NCBI RefSeq assembly: GCF_005938745.2
Contig: NZ_VCBX02000002.1
Span: forward strand, 426,909 to 490,908
Reading direction: 5' to 3'
DNA from: Rhodococcus sp. KBS0724
GTDB lineage: Bacteria > Actinomycetota > Actinomycetes > Mycobacteriales > Mycobacteriaceae
Length of the DNA: 64,000 nt
Shown here: piece after piece, positions 46,368-54,460 of the stretch
How positions within the stretch are numbered: the first letter of the stretch is position 1
How the letters are laid out: every line of letters starts with the position of its first letter
The notes under the pieces: model-generated
Databases searched by the model: none
What the model was told of the DNA's origin: nothing
The model's input: the letters and a program-made list of their open reading frames with translations, nothing else
Translations under genes and position numbers: made by a program

Positions 46368-47570
46368 CTAATGCACGACGCTGCGATCTGGTTCAGTCAG
46401 AACGAGGCCGCTGCGAACGGAAGCTACATCCAGACGAAGAACACAGTTTCCGGAATCCCTGCAGTCGTTGTTCGTGAAAAAGAGAATATAGTTTGCGGTG
46501 CAACCTGGCTTACTGCTATTGAAGCGGATGCCGTCTATCTTTTCGACCTCGTACTCCCTGACACTTTTGGTGACCAGTTGAGTCGGAAGGTATCCAATCT
46601 CAGGATTTACCCCTATCGGCTTGCTGAGATCGTAAGAGAAGCGATGCAGGAAGTCGATAGGGTAAAAATCACGGCGTTCGGCGAGGGAAAATATGCTGGG
46701 GGCATAGTCAATTGAAGTCAGATCTAAGACGAGTAAGTCTCGGGTGGGCGTGAACTGGCCAGCTGTCGCGTAGCGATCCTCGGAATATCCAATCTCAACT
46801 AAGGCTGTCGCGAGTTCGTCGGCCCCGTAGAACATGGATTCGCCTTCGCGGCTCATGCGGTTCGCTTTGGCATGCTCGGCGGGTGCGGAACCCAGTTCTG
46901 CACCAGTGGCCGCGAAGTACGGGACCTCGTCCGAGTGCGTTCGTGCACGCCAGATTCTTGTGCCAGGTTTGATGACTCTAAGAAGGGAGTCGTAGTCGAA
47001 GGCAATGTAGTTGAGGATTTTCGCCATGAGCCTAACTGGTGAGAGAATCAACGAATCAGGGTCATATGAGAGCGGGGAAGGGTTCAACGCGAGATCGTTG
47101 AATCTCTTCCAACTAAATGGAAGCTCAACTTTATCCCATCCAAAATTTTTGTACGTCCAGTAGTCGGTGGGAAGTGACCCTTCGATCGCCCGGAACAAGT
47201 CGACGTTTCCTTGGGCGACCGCTCCCCAGCAATGTTCCTCGGCTACTTCCGTGGTTGAAAACCACTCAAGGCCGTCTCCACCCCCGGTCGGCGGGTTTCC
47301 TACCTCTGAACCAAGAGCGTAGATCCAATGTAGGCTATTGAGTATAAGTTCCATGTAGCGATCGAATGCGATCGCTACATTATCCCCGCCGGGGTCAACT
47401 TCGTTATTGCAGAACGAGCACGATTCGAAGATCGGGTTGTCTTCGTCCTCGTATTCAGCGTCTCGCGCTACCCCGCGTGCAGAATCGATGATTGGCTTCC
47501 CCATACATTTGATGCAAACGGACGCGATACTTGCCCAGTCGGATTCTCCCGGTGGATCAATACATGTCAT
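46368..47570 (-). CDS. RES-domain toxin with HEPN/RES N-terminal domain
   Basis: A 400-residue protein. The front has two CxxC pairs ('CIKCMG', 'CSFCNN') as in the HEPN/RES N-terminal domain family. The C-terminal RES domain shows its conserved Arg-Glu-Ser pattern: 'RIWRARTHSDE', 'ANRMSREGESMFYGADEL' and 'ATALVEI', then 'YLPTQLVTKSVREYEVEKI' with 'DGIRFNSS'. RES toxins degrade NAD+. In longer fusions like this the N-terminal part may sense a trigger, giving abortive infection without a separate antitoxin; no antitoxin gene is visible here. It is convergent with the Hma-type operon. Confidence 0.82.
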   Translation of the reverse strand: MTCIDPPGESDWASIASVCIKCMGKPIIDSARGVARDAEYEDEDNPIFESCSFCNNEVDPGGDNVAIAFDRYMELILNSLHWIYALGSEVGNPPTGGGDGLEWFSTTEVAEEHCWGAVAQGNVDLFRAIEGSLPTDYWTYKNFGWDKVELPFSWKRFNDLALNPSPLSYDPDSLILSPVRLMAKILNYIAFDYDSLLRVIKPGTRIWRARTHSDEVPYFAATGAELGSAPAEHAKANRMSREGESMFYGADELATALVEIGYSEDRYATAGQFTPTRDLLVLDLTSIDYAPSIFSLAERRDFYPIDFLHRFSYDLSKPIGVNPEIGYLPTQLVTKSVREYEVEKIDGIRFNSSKPGCTANYILFFTNNDCRDSGNCVLRLDVASVRSGLVLTEPDRSVVH

Positions 47571-47743
47571 GGAACAAATGTGGCATACGCGCCCTCAACC
47601 GATTGCTCGAGGTGGAAGTAGTAGCGCATTGCGAATGCGACAGCGCCAGCAGCAGTGTTGATCGTTCTTTGCGATGGCGTTCTCTGAAAATGCTCGTCCT
47701 GCCCGTCGACAGGGGCCCAGCGTCAGCTCGATCGCCGGAAATG

Positions 47744-49141
47744 TCAGGAGCGGGTGGTGAGTTCCTGGAGGTACCTTCTGGCGTTGGTATCGCCGGCCTT
47801 GGAGGCTAATTCGAACCAACGACGGGCACTCTCGGGATCTGGCGGGTCTATGCGGTAGGCGAGGAGCAAGCCGAGTCGGGTCATTGCTTCGGGGATCCCT
47901 GCGGTGGCGGCCCGTGTCAACCACTGGCGGCCGCTGTCGATATCGGGTGGCTCCGCGCAGAAGGCGAGCAGGATTCCGAGATTGACCATCGCGAACAGGT
48001 ATCCAGCTTCGGCGGCTCTGGTCAACCAGAGACGGGCCCGGTCGTAGTCCGGGCGTACAAGTCTGAATCCGAGCAGCAGTCCCAGCTCGATCATGGATGG
48101 GTAGTCACCGGTCGCCGACGCCTTTTCCCACCAGTGGATCGCCGCCTCGACATCGGATTCATCGAGCTGGTCGACGAGAAGGCTGCCGAGTTCGAGCATC
48201 GCACCGACATCACCATTTGTGGCTGCGCGTTCGTACCAGTAGCGCGCACCGGCGAGGTCTGGGGGATCTAGCAGAGTGGCGTGGAGGCGAGCGAGGTGAA
48301 ACATAGCGTTCGGGTCGCCGTCGGCGGCGGCCAGCTCCCACCAGTGGCGAGCGCCGGTGAGGTCGGGCGGGTTTGTTCGGTAGGCGAGGAGGAGCGCGAG
48401 TTCGCGCATCGAGTCGGTGTTGCCGGCGGTGGCGCTCCGCTGGTGGTAGCGACGAGCAGTTGCGAGGTCGTGTGGGGCCGACCAGCCTGAGCCTGTGTGT
48501 AGGTTTGCTTGCACAGCAGTGCTTTTGGACGGCGTCTGGGGCGCGCCCGGTGTTGGTGCCGCGATGCGCTCGCGTAACCTGTCCGCAGGTACTACGTCAC
48601 ATTCCCCGGTGGTGCCGTTGTAGACAACCAGGCCCCACCATTGGTTCCGGTCATCGCGGCGCCAGTGCAAGAGGGTCCCGCGGCGTTGACCGGTATCGGT
48701 GGTGACGGTGCACGACTTCATCTGAGCGTTGTCGCCACGCGAGAGTGCAACCTCAGGCAGGCACACGATGCAGGCGAGGCCTGTTCGGCGTGCGGCGGAC
48801 AAGCTCTTGGAAGCGACCTGTGCGTTCACATCTCCGCGTCGTGCCAGAGCGAGGTCTTTAGTGAGGACGCTGCACGATGCCGCAATGTGGTAGATCTCGT
48901 GCTTGCTGCCGCCCACCACGGTCATCACAGGCCCCGTGGAAGGGCGCGGTGTCGCGCGCGCGTGCTCTGCCTCAGTGGCGTTCATGTCGGCGATATGCGG
49001 GTCGACCGTCCACTGGGGTGACCAGTCGGCGATGTTCGGGTCGACGACCGGTGATCGGGTGATCTGGTCGTATTCGCTGATTTCGGCTTCGGAGTTGCGT
49101 GGGCCGTCAGGGTCGAAGCGACGGGTGAATTTCCTTGCCAT
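47744..49141 (-). CDS. Sel1-repeat (TPR-like) protein
   Basis: A 465-residue protein. The C-terminal ~240 residues consist of about seven consecutive ~36-residue Sel1-like repeats ('ARHWWELAAADGDPNAM', 'ARYWYERAATNGDVGAM', 'ARLWLTRAAEAGYLFAM' and so on). The N-terminal ~220 residues contain Cys/His sites ('YHIAASCSVL', 'LACIVCLPEV') that may bind metal, and a small beta domain ('RRGTLLHWRRDDRNQWWG'). Sel1 repeats mediate protein-protein contacts. In defence islands such proteins may act as adaptors, but no partner is evident. Confidence 0.8.
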   Translation of the reverse strand: MARKFTRRFDPDGPRNSEAEISEYDQITRSPVVDPNIADWSPQWTVDPHIADMNATEAEHARATPRPSTGPVMTVVGGSKHEIYHIAASCSVLTKDLALARRGDVNAQVASKSLSAARRTGLACIVCLPEVALSRGDNAQMKSCTVTTDTGQRRGTLLHWRRDDRNQWWGLVVYNGTTGECDVVPADRLRERIAAPTPGAPQTPSKSTAVQANLHTGSGWSAPHDLATARRYHQRSATAGNTDSMRELALLLAYRTNPPDLTGARHWWELAAADGDPNAMFHLARLHATLLDPPDLAGARYWYERAATNGDVGAMLELGSLLVDQLDESDVEAAIHWWEKASATGDYPSMIELGLLLGFRLVRPDYDRARLWLTRAAEAGYLFAMVNLGILLAFCAEPPDIDSGRQWLTRAATAGIPEAMTRLGLLLAYRIDPPDPESARRWFELASKAGDTNARRYLQELTTRS

Positions 49142-49478
49142 GAAAGGCCTGTCCGGTCCTGCGCCGGGACAGGACGCGCCGGCATCTCCGCGTTCGACTA
49201 CGAACGTATCTTTGCATTCGATTCCGAAACTGTTCCCGAGGCGTCCAATGAGCTGCGTTGGTCGTTGGCTTTACGGCCGTCGGTTGTCTTGGACGCGTGT
49301 CAGTTACCTGATCACCGTGTTGCGGCGTATGCGATCGTCTCGAACCCAGGCAGCGCGAACACCGCCACTGCGATCGTGGCGATCGTCGATGCCAGTAGCA
49401 GCACTACCTTCTCGAAGGGACCGGCCGCGCGGATCGGCTAACATTCGGCGGTTATCCGCCTCGATGTCTGGAACTGCC
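49142..49478. other. Divergent region with decayed minus-strand gene and shared promoter module
   Basis: This stretch is homologous to 57540-57702. The minus-strand frame that looks coding at 57288-57590 is degenerate here. The last 40 bases carry TAACAT (49439-49444) and the hairpin GGCGG-TTAT-CCGCC (49447-49460), both repeated exactly before the paralogue at 57703. Confidence 0.55.
49439..49460 (+). promoter_or_regulatory. -10-like TAACAT followed by GGCGG/CCGCC hairpin
   Basis: Identical to 57663-57684 upstream of the paralogous gene. A hairpin just after a -10-like element suggests an operator or RNA structure in the leader, giving co-regulation of the two genes. Confidence 0.45.
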
Positions 49479-50879
49479 ATGAAGTCTGCGATCAGTCGAC
49501 GTGAGATGTACGAGTGGGTCATTCACCACATGACTGACATGGGCTTCGAGAGAAAGTGAGTACTCGTCGAGGAAAGACGGACGACCTCTTTCACATGGAC
49601 GGTAAGGGAGTCGTTGTTAGAGGAACTGTGCAGACTGCTCCGGTGAACGGCTGGGCAACTTCAGGCAGTGCACAAGGATGTGTATTTGAAGAAGGTTAAG
49701 GATCGGCGGGTTCACTTCGCCTGGGGTGGCTACGCGAAGGACGCGCAATCATTTGCTAACGCCAAGGGAAGTGCTCTGTTCGAGTTCCAGAACGAGGGCC
49801 CGATACGACAGGATATCCCCGCTAGTGCCAGATCAGGAGCTACTCCATTGATTCTTCCGAATTCACCCGAACCGTCGCCTTTCGTGGATCTGGAAGCCGC
49901 CGGAAGGGCAACTACAGGTCGCCGTCGGCCGATGGCTCTGTACGCAGCCGGCGGAGTAATTGGCGTCCTTGTCATTGTATTGGTTGCCGTGACAATTGCG
50001 TACTTGCGTGTGGACGAAGCCGGAACTTCGACAGTGGCCGCGCCCACGGCATCCGATGAGGTTGTGGCGACAAAGACTTCAGCGATGGCGGAAGACAGCG
50101 GCGATCAATCTCCTGTGGTTCTGGGTTCCGCGGTGATAGACGCCAGCGGATTCGTGGGAACTCACGCTCGGTGCGGCGAGGGAGAACACGCGGCTGCAGT
50201 TGGCCGCACCGCGCAGTCGCTCGTGGTGATCTGCGAGACATCTGGGTCGGGCTACGAGTATCGCGCTGTACGACTCGCTGACGGGGCCACAGTCAGCGTG
50301 GCCGATACCCGCAACGACGGGTACGCCTTCAGTGCTTGGAACGGCGATATGACGTATACGGTCTCGTCGGGCGGACTTGGTATCGCGTCGAACAACCGAC
50401 TTATCGCGAGTGAACCGATGCTCGAATACCGCGGGCCGATGCTGGATCCCAATCTAGGTGTCACCGCTCAACCTCGACCTGGGGTCCCGTCCACAACTTC
50501 GATGCGCTCAACCCCCGCGCCGACTGCGCCGCGGGTTCTTGCTGCTGATTATCCAACAGGGCCTCTGACAGGACAGGGAAGCGGTTATGGCGAGCTTCGC
50601 TTTACGGCCGCAAGCTCCTGGCACATCGACTTCGAGGTGGCGTGCTCCGACGATAGTGAAGTCGATGGATACATCGACACGAAGTCGGTGATGACCAATG
50701 GAAGTGAGGTTCGAGTCGGGTACGAGCAAGGCGTCGGGTTTTCATCCGGATCGACCTTCGGACAGGGGCCCTCGTCGAATTCAGGATCGTCGAGGGTCAG
50801 GACGGAGACTGGCCCGGCAGTCGCCTACATGCGGGTGCGGCCGTCATGTTCGTGGCAGGTTGCGGTCGTGTATGAGTAG
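49479..50879 (+). pseudogene. Restriction-nuclease-like/TM protein with extracytoplasmic domain, frameshifted
   Basis: The ATG at 49479 opens 'SAISRREMYEWVIHHMTD', matching the intact gene at 57703, but two extra bases near 49553 cause a stop (TGA 49557). One extra base near 49650 restores the frame, and from 49668 on it reads cleanly: 'HFAWGGYAKDAQSFANAKG', a TM helix ('VIGVLVIVLVAVTIAYL'), then a ~270-residue Ser/Thr/Gly-rich outside domain with Cys residues. So the original protein was an Mrr-like domain, one TM helix and a long external domain. The part after 49668 could still be translated alone, but without the first ~60 residues. Confidence 0.75.
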
Positions 50880-51102
50880 TGGGGGACAGCGCAGGGGTCG
50901 GTTACCGTAGGCACTGCGTGATTTCCTCATTCAGGCTGTCAATGCCCGTTGTTCCGGATCTTCTATTTTCGGAGCGGGAAGTCAGCGGCGACTCTTTTCC
51001 GGTTTTTCTCACACGCCGCTTGCCGCTCACCGGCACCAACTGCGAAGAGGTGATCCGCCGGGTCCCGGGTTTGGTGGCTGGGTCCGCGGCGTCACACCAA
51101 AT

Positions 51103-51142
51103 GCGTTCGGCCCGAAGCCTGGCGTGGCTTCGGGCCGAACAC
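51103..51142 (-). terminator. Terminator-like hairpin (copy 2)
   Basis: Same hairpin as at 10121-10160, with one change in the outer stem (G-C-G-T instead of G-T-G-T), which leaves at most one weakened pair. Follows the gene at 51164-51988. Confidence 0.75.
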
Positions 51143-51163
51143 AGAGAATTGTGGAACGCGGGG

Positions 51164-51988
51164 TCAGTTGGTGGTGAAGAAGCTGGGGCTACCCGTGAAC
51201 CCTGCAGATACCGACCACAGCCCGTCGGCTCCGGCCGGAACAGCAACGCAGGTGTTCCCCTCCGCGATGCCTCCGGGGTAGACCTCGTCCACGTCACTGA
51301 GATCATCGGGGATGACGCCGCATCTGTCGCCGTACGCCTTGTTGTCCGAGCCGACGAACTTGATCCTCAGGTCGATCCAGGCGGTCCCGGTGTCATCACC
51401 GGTGTAGGTCGCTGTGACCGGCACGATCCAGAATTCCATTCCCGGCTTCGGAGAGTCGTTGAACTGGTTTTCGGCGCTGACCTCACTGCCGGCCTCGCGT
51501 GGAGTGCCGAGGACGATGTCCCAATCGTCGTTGGTGACCATCGCGCCGATGGGAAGGGGGTTCTCCCGGCTGCCAGCGGCGGTTTGGCTATCGCCGCTCG
51601 TAACGGACCCGCCGGTTGAATTGGGTTCGGCTGCCGATAGGTCTGATTCGCTGAACGCTTCGTCAACAGCATCTGTGACCACGGCGAAGAAGACGATGAA
51701 ACCGACAAGGGTGCCAACGATCGCGACGATGACCGCGGCAATGCTTGTGCCTTTGACCTTGCCGGATTGGCATAGCCCCACGATGCCGAGGACGAAGGCG
51801 ATCGGGAGCAGGATCCATCCGACGATGAGGGCACCGGGAATGCATGCGAAGACGAAGCCGACCGCCGCGGTGATGACGGCGATCAAGCCGATGGTGTTCT
51901 TCTGTTTCACCGGCTGCTCGGGCGTCGGGGGGTAAGGGGCATAACCGGGGGGAGGACCCAGGGGGGGTCCGGGCGGCGGCATGGTCAT
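51164..51988 (-). CDS. Proline-rich three-TM protein with C-terminal extracytoplasmic domain (copy 2)
   Basis: The 274-residue product is identical to that of 10182-11006, with the same start (AAGGA 8 bases before the ATG), Pro-rich tail, three TM helices and outer beta-rich domain. Exact identity of the proteins, against visible decay of the sequences just outside the repeat, points to recent duplication or gene conversion rather than ancient paralogy. Confidence 0.8.
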   Translation of the reverse strand: MTMPPPGPPLGPPPGYAPYPPTPEQPVKQKNTIGLIAVITAAVGFVFACIPGALIVGWILLPIAFVLGIVGLCQSGKVKGTSIAAVIVAIVGTLVGFIVFFAVVTDAVDEAFSESDLSAAEPNSTGGSVTSGDSQTAAGSRENPLPIGAMVTNDDWDIVLGTPREAGSEVSAENQFNDSPKPGMEFWIVPVTATYTGDDTGTAWIDLRIKFVGSDNKAYGDRCGVIPDDLSDVDEVYPGGIAEGNTCVAVPAGADGLWSVSAGFTGSPSFFTTN

Positions 51989-52280
51989 AGTCAGGTCCTT
52001 CATCAGAGTCATGTGCCTGTCGGGTGGTGAATCCATCCGCGCACAGTGGGTTGTTGCTTGGCTAATCCGAGTGTGTGGCGCATCCGCCCTGCGGCTGTCC
52101 CATTTCCGAAATGGACCCATTTTTGAGGTGGATGCTCGAATTGCTTTCTCAGATATAAGCAGACACCAGTGACAAATACGAAAACACCCCCTGGATGTGA
52201 ACGACATCCGCACAGCGGCGAATCCTCAGTGGGGCACTGTCACATTGTTGGAAATGGCTGATCTGGATGATCTGGGGGTC

Positions 52281-52397
52281 TCGTCCATATACACACGGGG
52301 TTTCCGGTTTCCGTGGGAGATCAGCGCTCACGGCGTATGGCTCTACCACGGTGATCTTGCGGGTCCGGTGCGGCGGTGGTGCACGGAGAGGGGGTGA
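52281..52397 (+). pseudogene. IS6-family transposase N-terminal remnant (longer)
   Basis: Reads 'SIYTRGFRFPWEISAHGVWL' and 'YHGDLAGPVRRWCTERG', matching the start of IS6-type transposases through the 'ERG' that ends their helix-turn-helix, then stops. The rest is missing. The same transposase start is found after copy 1 of the repeat. Confidence 0.6.
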
Positions 52398-52890
52398 GCA
52401 GGGTTCTGGACCTGCGGTGCCCGGGCAACGGGTGCGGTAAGTGCTGGCAGGAAAATCGCTTTCCGTGAAGCATCAAACTCCTGAAACGGGAGGGTTGGAA
52501 ACGTCCGTATCCACAACAGCTGGCGACTTCAGCTGAAAATGATCATAAAAATCTCTTTGTCGTGTACTTTCGATAACAGGTACCGACCTAAATGATGAGA
52601 TCGGATATCCTAAGAGTCCGAATTTGTTCGACCTGCCAGATCCTGGTGTGCTTTCTTTTCGCTGGTCAGTGCAGTGTGACGTAATATTTTTATGTACATT
52701 AGATTGCCGTTATACGCAGTCGTAATTGTTCGAATGAATTCATGCTTTTGGGGGATGTACATTTTCTTGGTATCCAGGTACATGAGTCATTCACATGAAT
52801 GACAAAGGATTTTCCGAGTCAGAATTTTCACCAAATTCATGTGTTACCTTTTGTCGTAATTCCCCCCCGTAATTGGTGAAAGGTACTTAC
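52398..52890. promoter_or_regulatory. AT-rich control region with dyad before the secreted-protein gene
   Basis: About 490 bases without a gene, strikingly AT-rich from about 52530. It holds a perfect inverted repeat CACATGAAT (52792-52800) / ATTCATGTG (52835-52843) and two copies of ATGTACATT (near 52689 and 52755). These are candidate operators, or Lsr2-binding DNA; the dyad ends 47 bases before the start codon at 52891. Confidence 0.5.
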
Positions 52891-53664
52891 ATGTCCCGCA
52901 ATTTCACGCGTCGTCTCGGTCTCGCTTTTGCTCTCGTAGGCGCAGCAGCGCTGACCGCACCGGCACTTGCCGGAGCGACCACCGGCTCACTCGGATCTTC
53001 CGATGCCCCCGCTGCGGGGTTCACCTGCTCGGCATTGTCGACAGAGGCAACCCCCAACGGCTGGGGCATTCCGTTCGACGACGAGAAGAATCAGCTTGCT
53101 TTCTATTCGGACACCAAGGTTTTCGATACGGATGGTTCGCTGAACCTGAAGATCACCGCGGCCTCGCCCGACAACCGTTCGGTGTCGTACCACTCCGCCG
53201 GTTCGATCCCGCTCGCTGACGCCCTCAAGAACGAGATCGGTTTCGCCGAGAAGGCCGCCACGTCGCAGACTTCGTTCCAGTTGCGTCTGACCGGCACCAC
53301 CAACGACGCCGAGGGCGAGAACGGCTTCGCGACGCTGTACTGGGTAGCAAACGGAAACGACTCCGTTGATACCTCCGCCGGCGGAACACACACCAACATC
53401 CAGAACGGCAAGTGGACCAGCACCCGCAACATCGAAGGTGCGCCCCGGAACGTTCCGTCCGATCTCGACGACATCATCGCGGGCAACCCCGACGCGACCA
53501 TTGAGCACTATGGTGTGAGCGTCGGACGCGGCGACATCGGCACCACGACGAACGTGGACGCCGTGAAGTTCAACGGCTGCATCACGAACTTCGCGCTGAA
53601 GGACGAGCCTGCCAGCCCGTTCGGCAGCCTGGGCAACATCTTAGGCAGCCTCTCGGCCAGCTGA
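52891..53664 (+). CDS. Secreted protein of unknown function
   Basis: A 257-residue protein; the ATG at 52891 follows GAAAGG at the right distance. It has a signal peptide ('LGLAFALVGAAALTAPALAG', cleavage near residue 29), then a mature beta-rich domain with Cys residues near both ends ('GFTCSAL', 'FNGCITN') and 'STRNIEGAPRNVPSDLDDII', a layout reminiscent of carbohydrate-binding or lectin-like secreted domains in actinobacteria. It is not an MspA porin despite the similar size. It is preceded by a long AT-rich control region and followed by a strong terminator, so it is monocistronic. Confidence 0.8.
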   Translation: MSRNFTRRLGLAFALVGAAALTAPALAGATTGSLGSSDAPAAGFTCSALSTEATPNGWGIPFDDEKNQLAFYSDTKVFDTDGSLNLKITAASPDNRSVSYHSAGSIPLADALKNEIGFAEKAATSQTSFQLRLTGTTNDAEGENGFATLYWVANGNDSVDTSAGGTHTNIQNGKWTSTRNIEGAPRNVPSDLDDIIAGNPDATIEHYGVSVGRGDIGTTTNVDAVKFNGCITNFALKDEPASPFGSLGNILGSLSAS

Positions 53665-53693
53665 TAACGCCAGAACGACTGACAAACCAGAAC

Positions 53694-53740
53694 GACGCAC
53701 GGCGCCCACCTTCCTCTCGGAGGGCGGGCGCCGCGTGCGT
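53694..53740 (+). terminator. GC-rich hairpin terminator
   Basis: GGCGCCC (53701-53707) pairs with GGGCGCC (53726-53732), with outer GCAC/GTGC pairing extending the stem. It lies ~35 bases after the secreted-protein gene. Confidence 0.65.
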
Positions 53741-53818
53741 GCCGAGTGACCCGGGTGCTGGTGACCAATCTGAACGGTGGTCCAACAAAGCCGAATGGCA
53801 TGTGGCACACTCTCAGCT

Positions 53819-53980
53819 ATGTGGTGGATTGTCGGAATTGTCGCCGTTTGGATTATCGTCGGCGTGTTAGCTGCATTCTGGATAGGTCGTGCAATCAGCC
53901 ACGCCGACCTCGAAGAATCTTCCGCTGAACTGCGACGTGCGGAAAAGTATGAGAAACAACCGAATCGTTGCCAGGAATAA
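53819..53980 (+). CDS. Small single-pass membrane protein (53 aa)
   Basis: From ATG 53819: one hydrophobic helix at residues 2-23 ('WWIVGIVAVWIIVGVLAAFW'), then a charged cytoplasmic tail ('ESSAELRRAEKYEKQ'). No ribosome site is obvious, so the transcript may be leaderless. The composition is typical of a real small membrane protein; the function is unknown. Confidence 0.5.
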   Translation: MWWIVGIVAVWIIVGVLAAFWIGRAISHADLEESSAELRRAEKYEKQPNRCQE

Positions 53981-54460
53981 CGTTCGACCAATCAGATATG
54001 AAGGCGGACGACGTGTCATTCACCTCAATTGATAACCTCTCCGTCGCTGGCTTTCAGAGATCGCGGCGACGGACTCCTCCAAGTTTTTGCTGATCGTGTA
54101 GAGGCGCTTCGCAGTAACCCGTTGGCTGAGTCATCACTTCGTACAAGGCGGACATAGTTATCTCCGGCATCGTGGAATACGTAGATATCCGCAATGGATC
54201 TGGGCCGGCTTTTTTGAGTACGGCTATCGAATCAAGCTGTCGTGAACAGTCGAGTTGTCGACACCGTTTTCGACGTTGCGGTTGCGTTTCTGCCCGCTGG
54301 GTGCGGCGGTGTCGGTGCTGATCGGTACGGTATTGCGAAGTTAACTGCAGAGCACCTGTTCCAGATTTTTTGGAGGTGCTCATCGTTATCGAATTTTTGT
54401 AGCGAATAGCAGTAATTGTGGTGGCGATGTCATGTTTCGACCTTCGAGAGGGACTTGGTT
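53981..54460. other. Intergenic region with a possible minus-strand remnant
   Basis: The minus-strand frame ending at 54054 carries about 60 protein-like residues ('LDSIAVLKKAGPDPLRIS', 'ALYEVMTQPTGYCEAP'), but its upstream part is noise. It could be the tail of a lost gene. The rest holds nothing convincing. Confidence 0.3.

Larger units (their letters stand above)
51091..52200. repeat. 1.1-kb direct repeat, copy 2
   Basis: Near-identical to 10109-11218, same orientation, offset 40982. It ends on the right at the same base before diverging, and is followed by a longer IS6 transposase remnant. Confidence 0.95.

Noticed and set aside
52873..53664. MspA-type porin
   Set aside because: Size and signal peptide fit, but the conserved MspA core is absent and the mature sequence looks like a lectin-like secreted domain.
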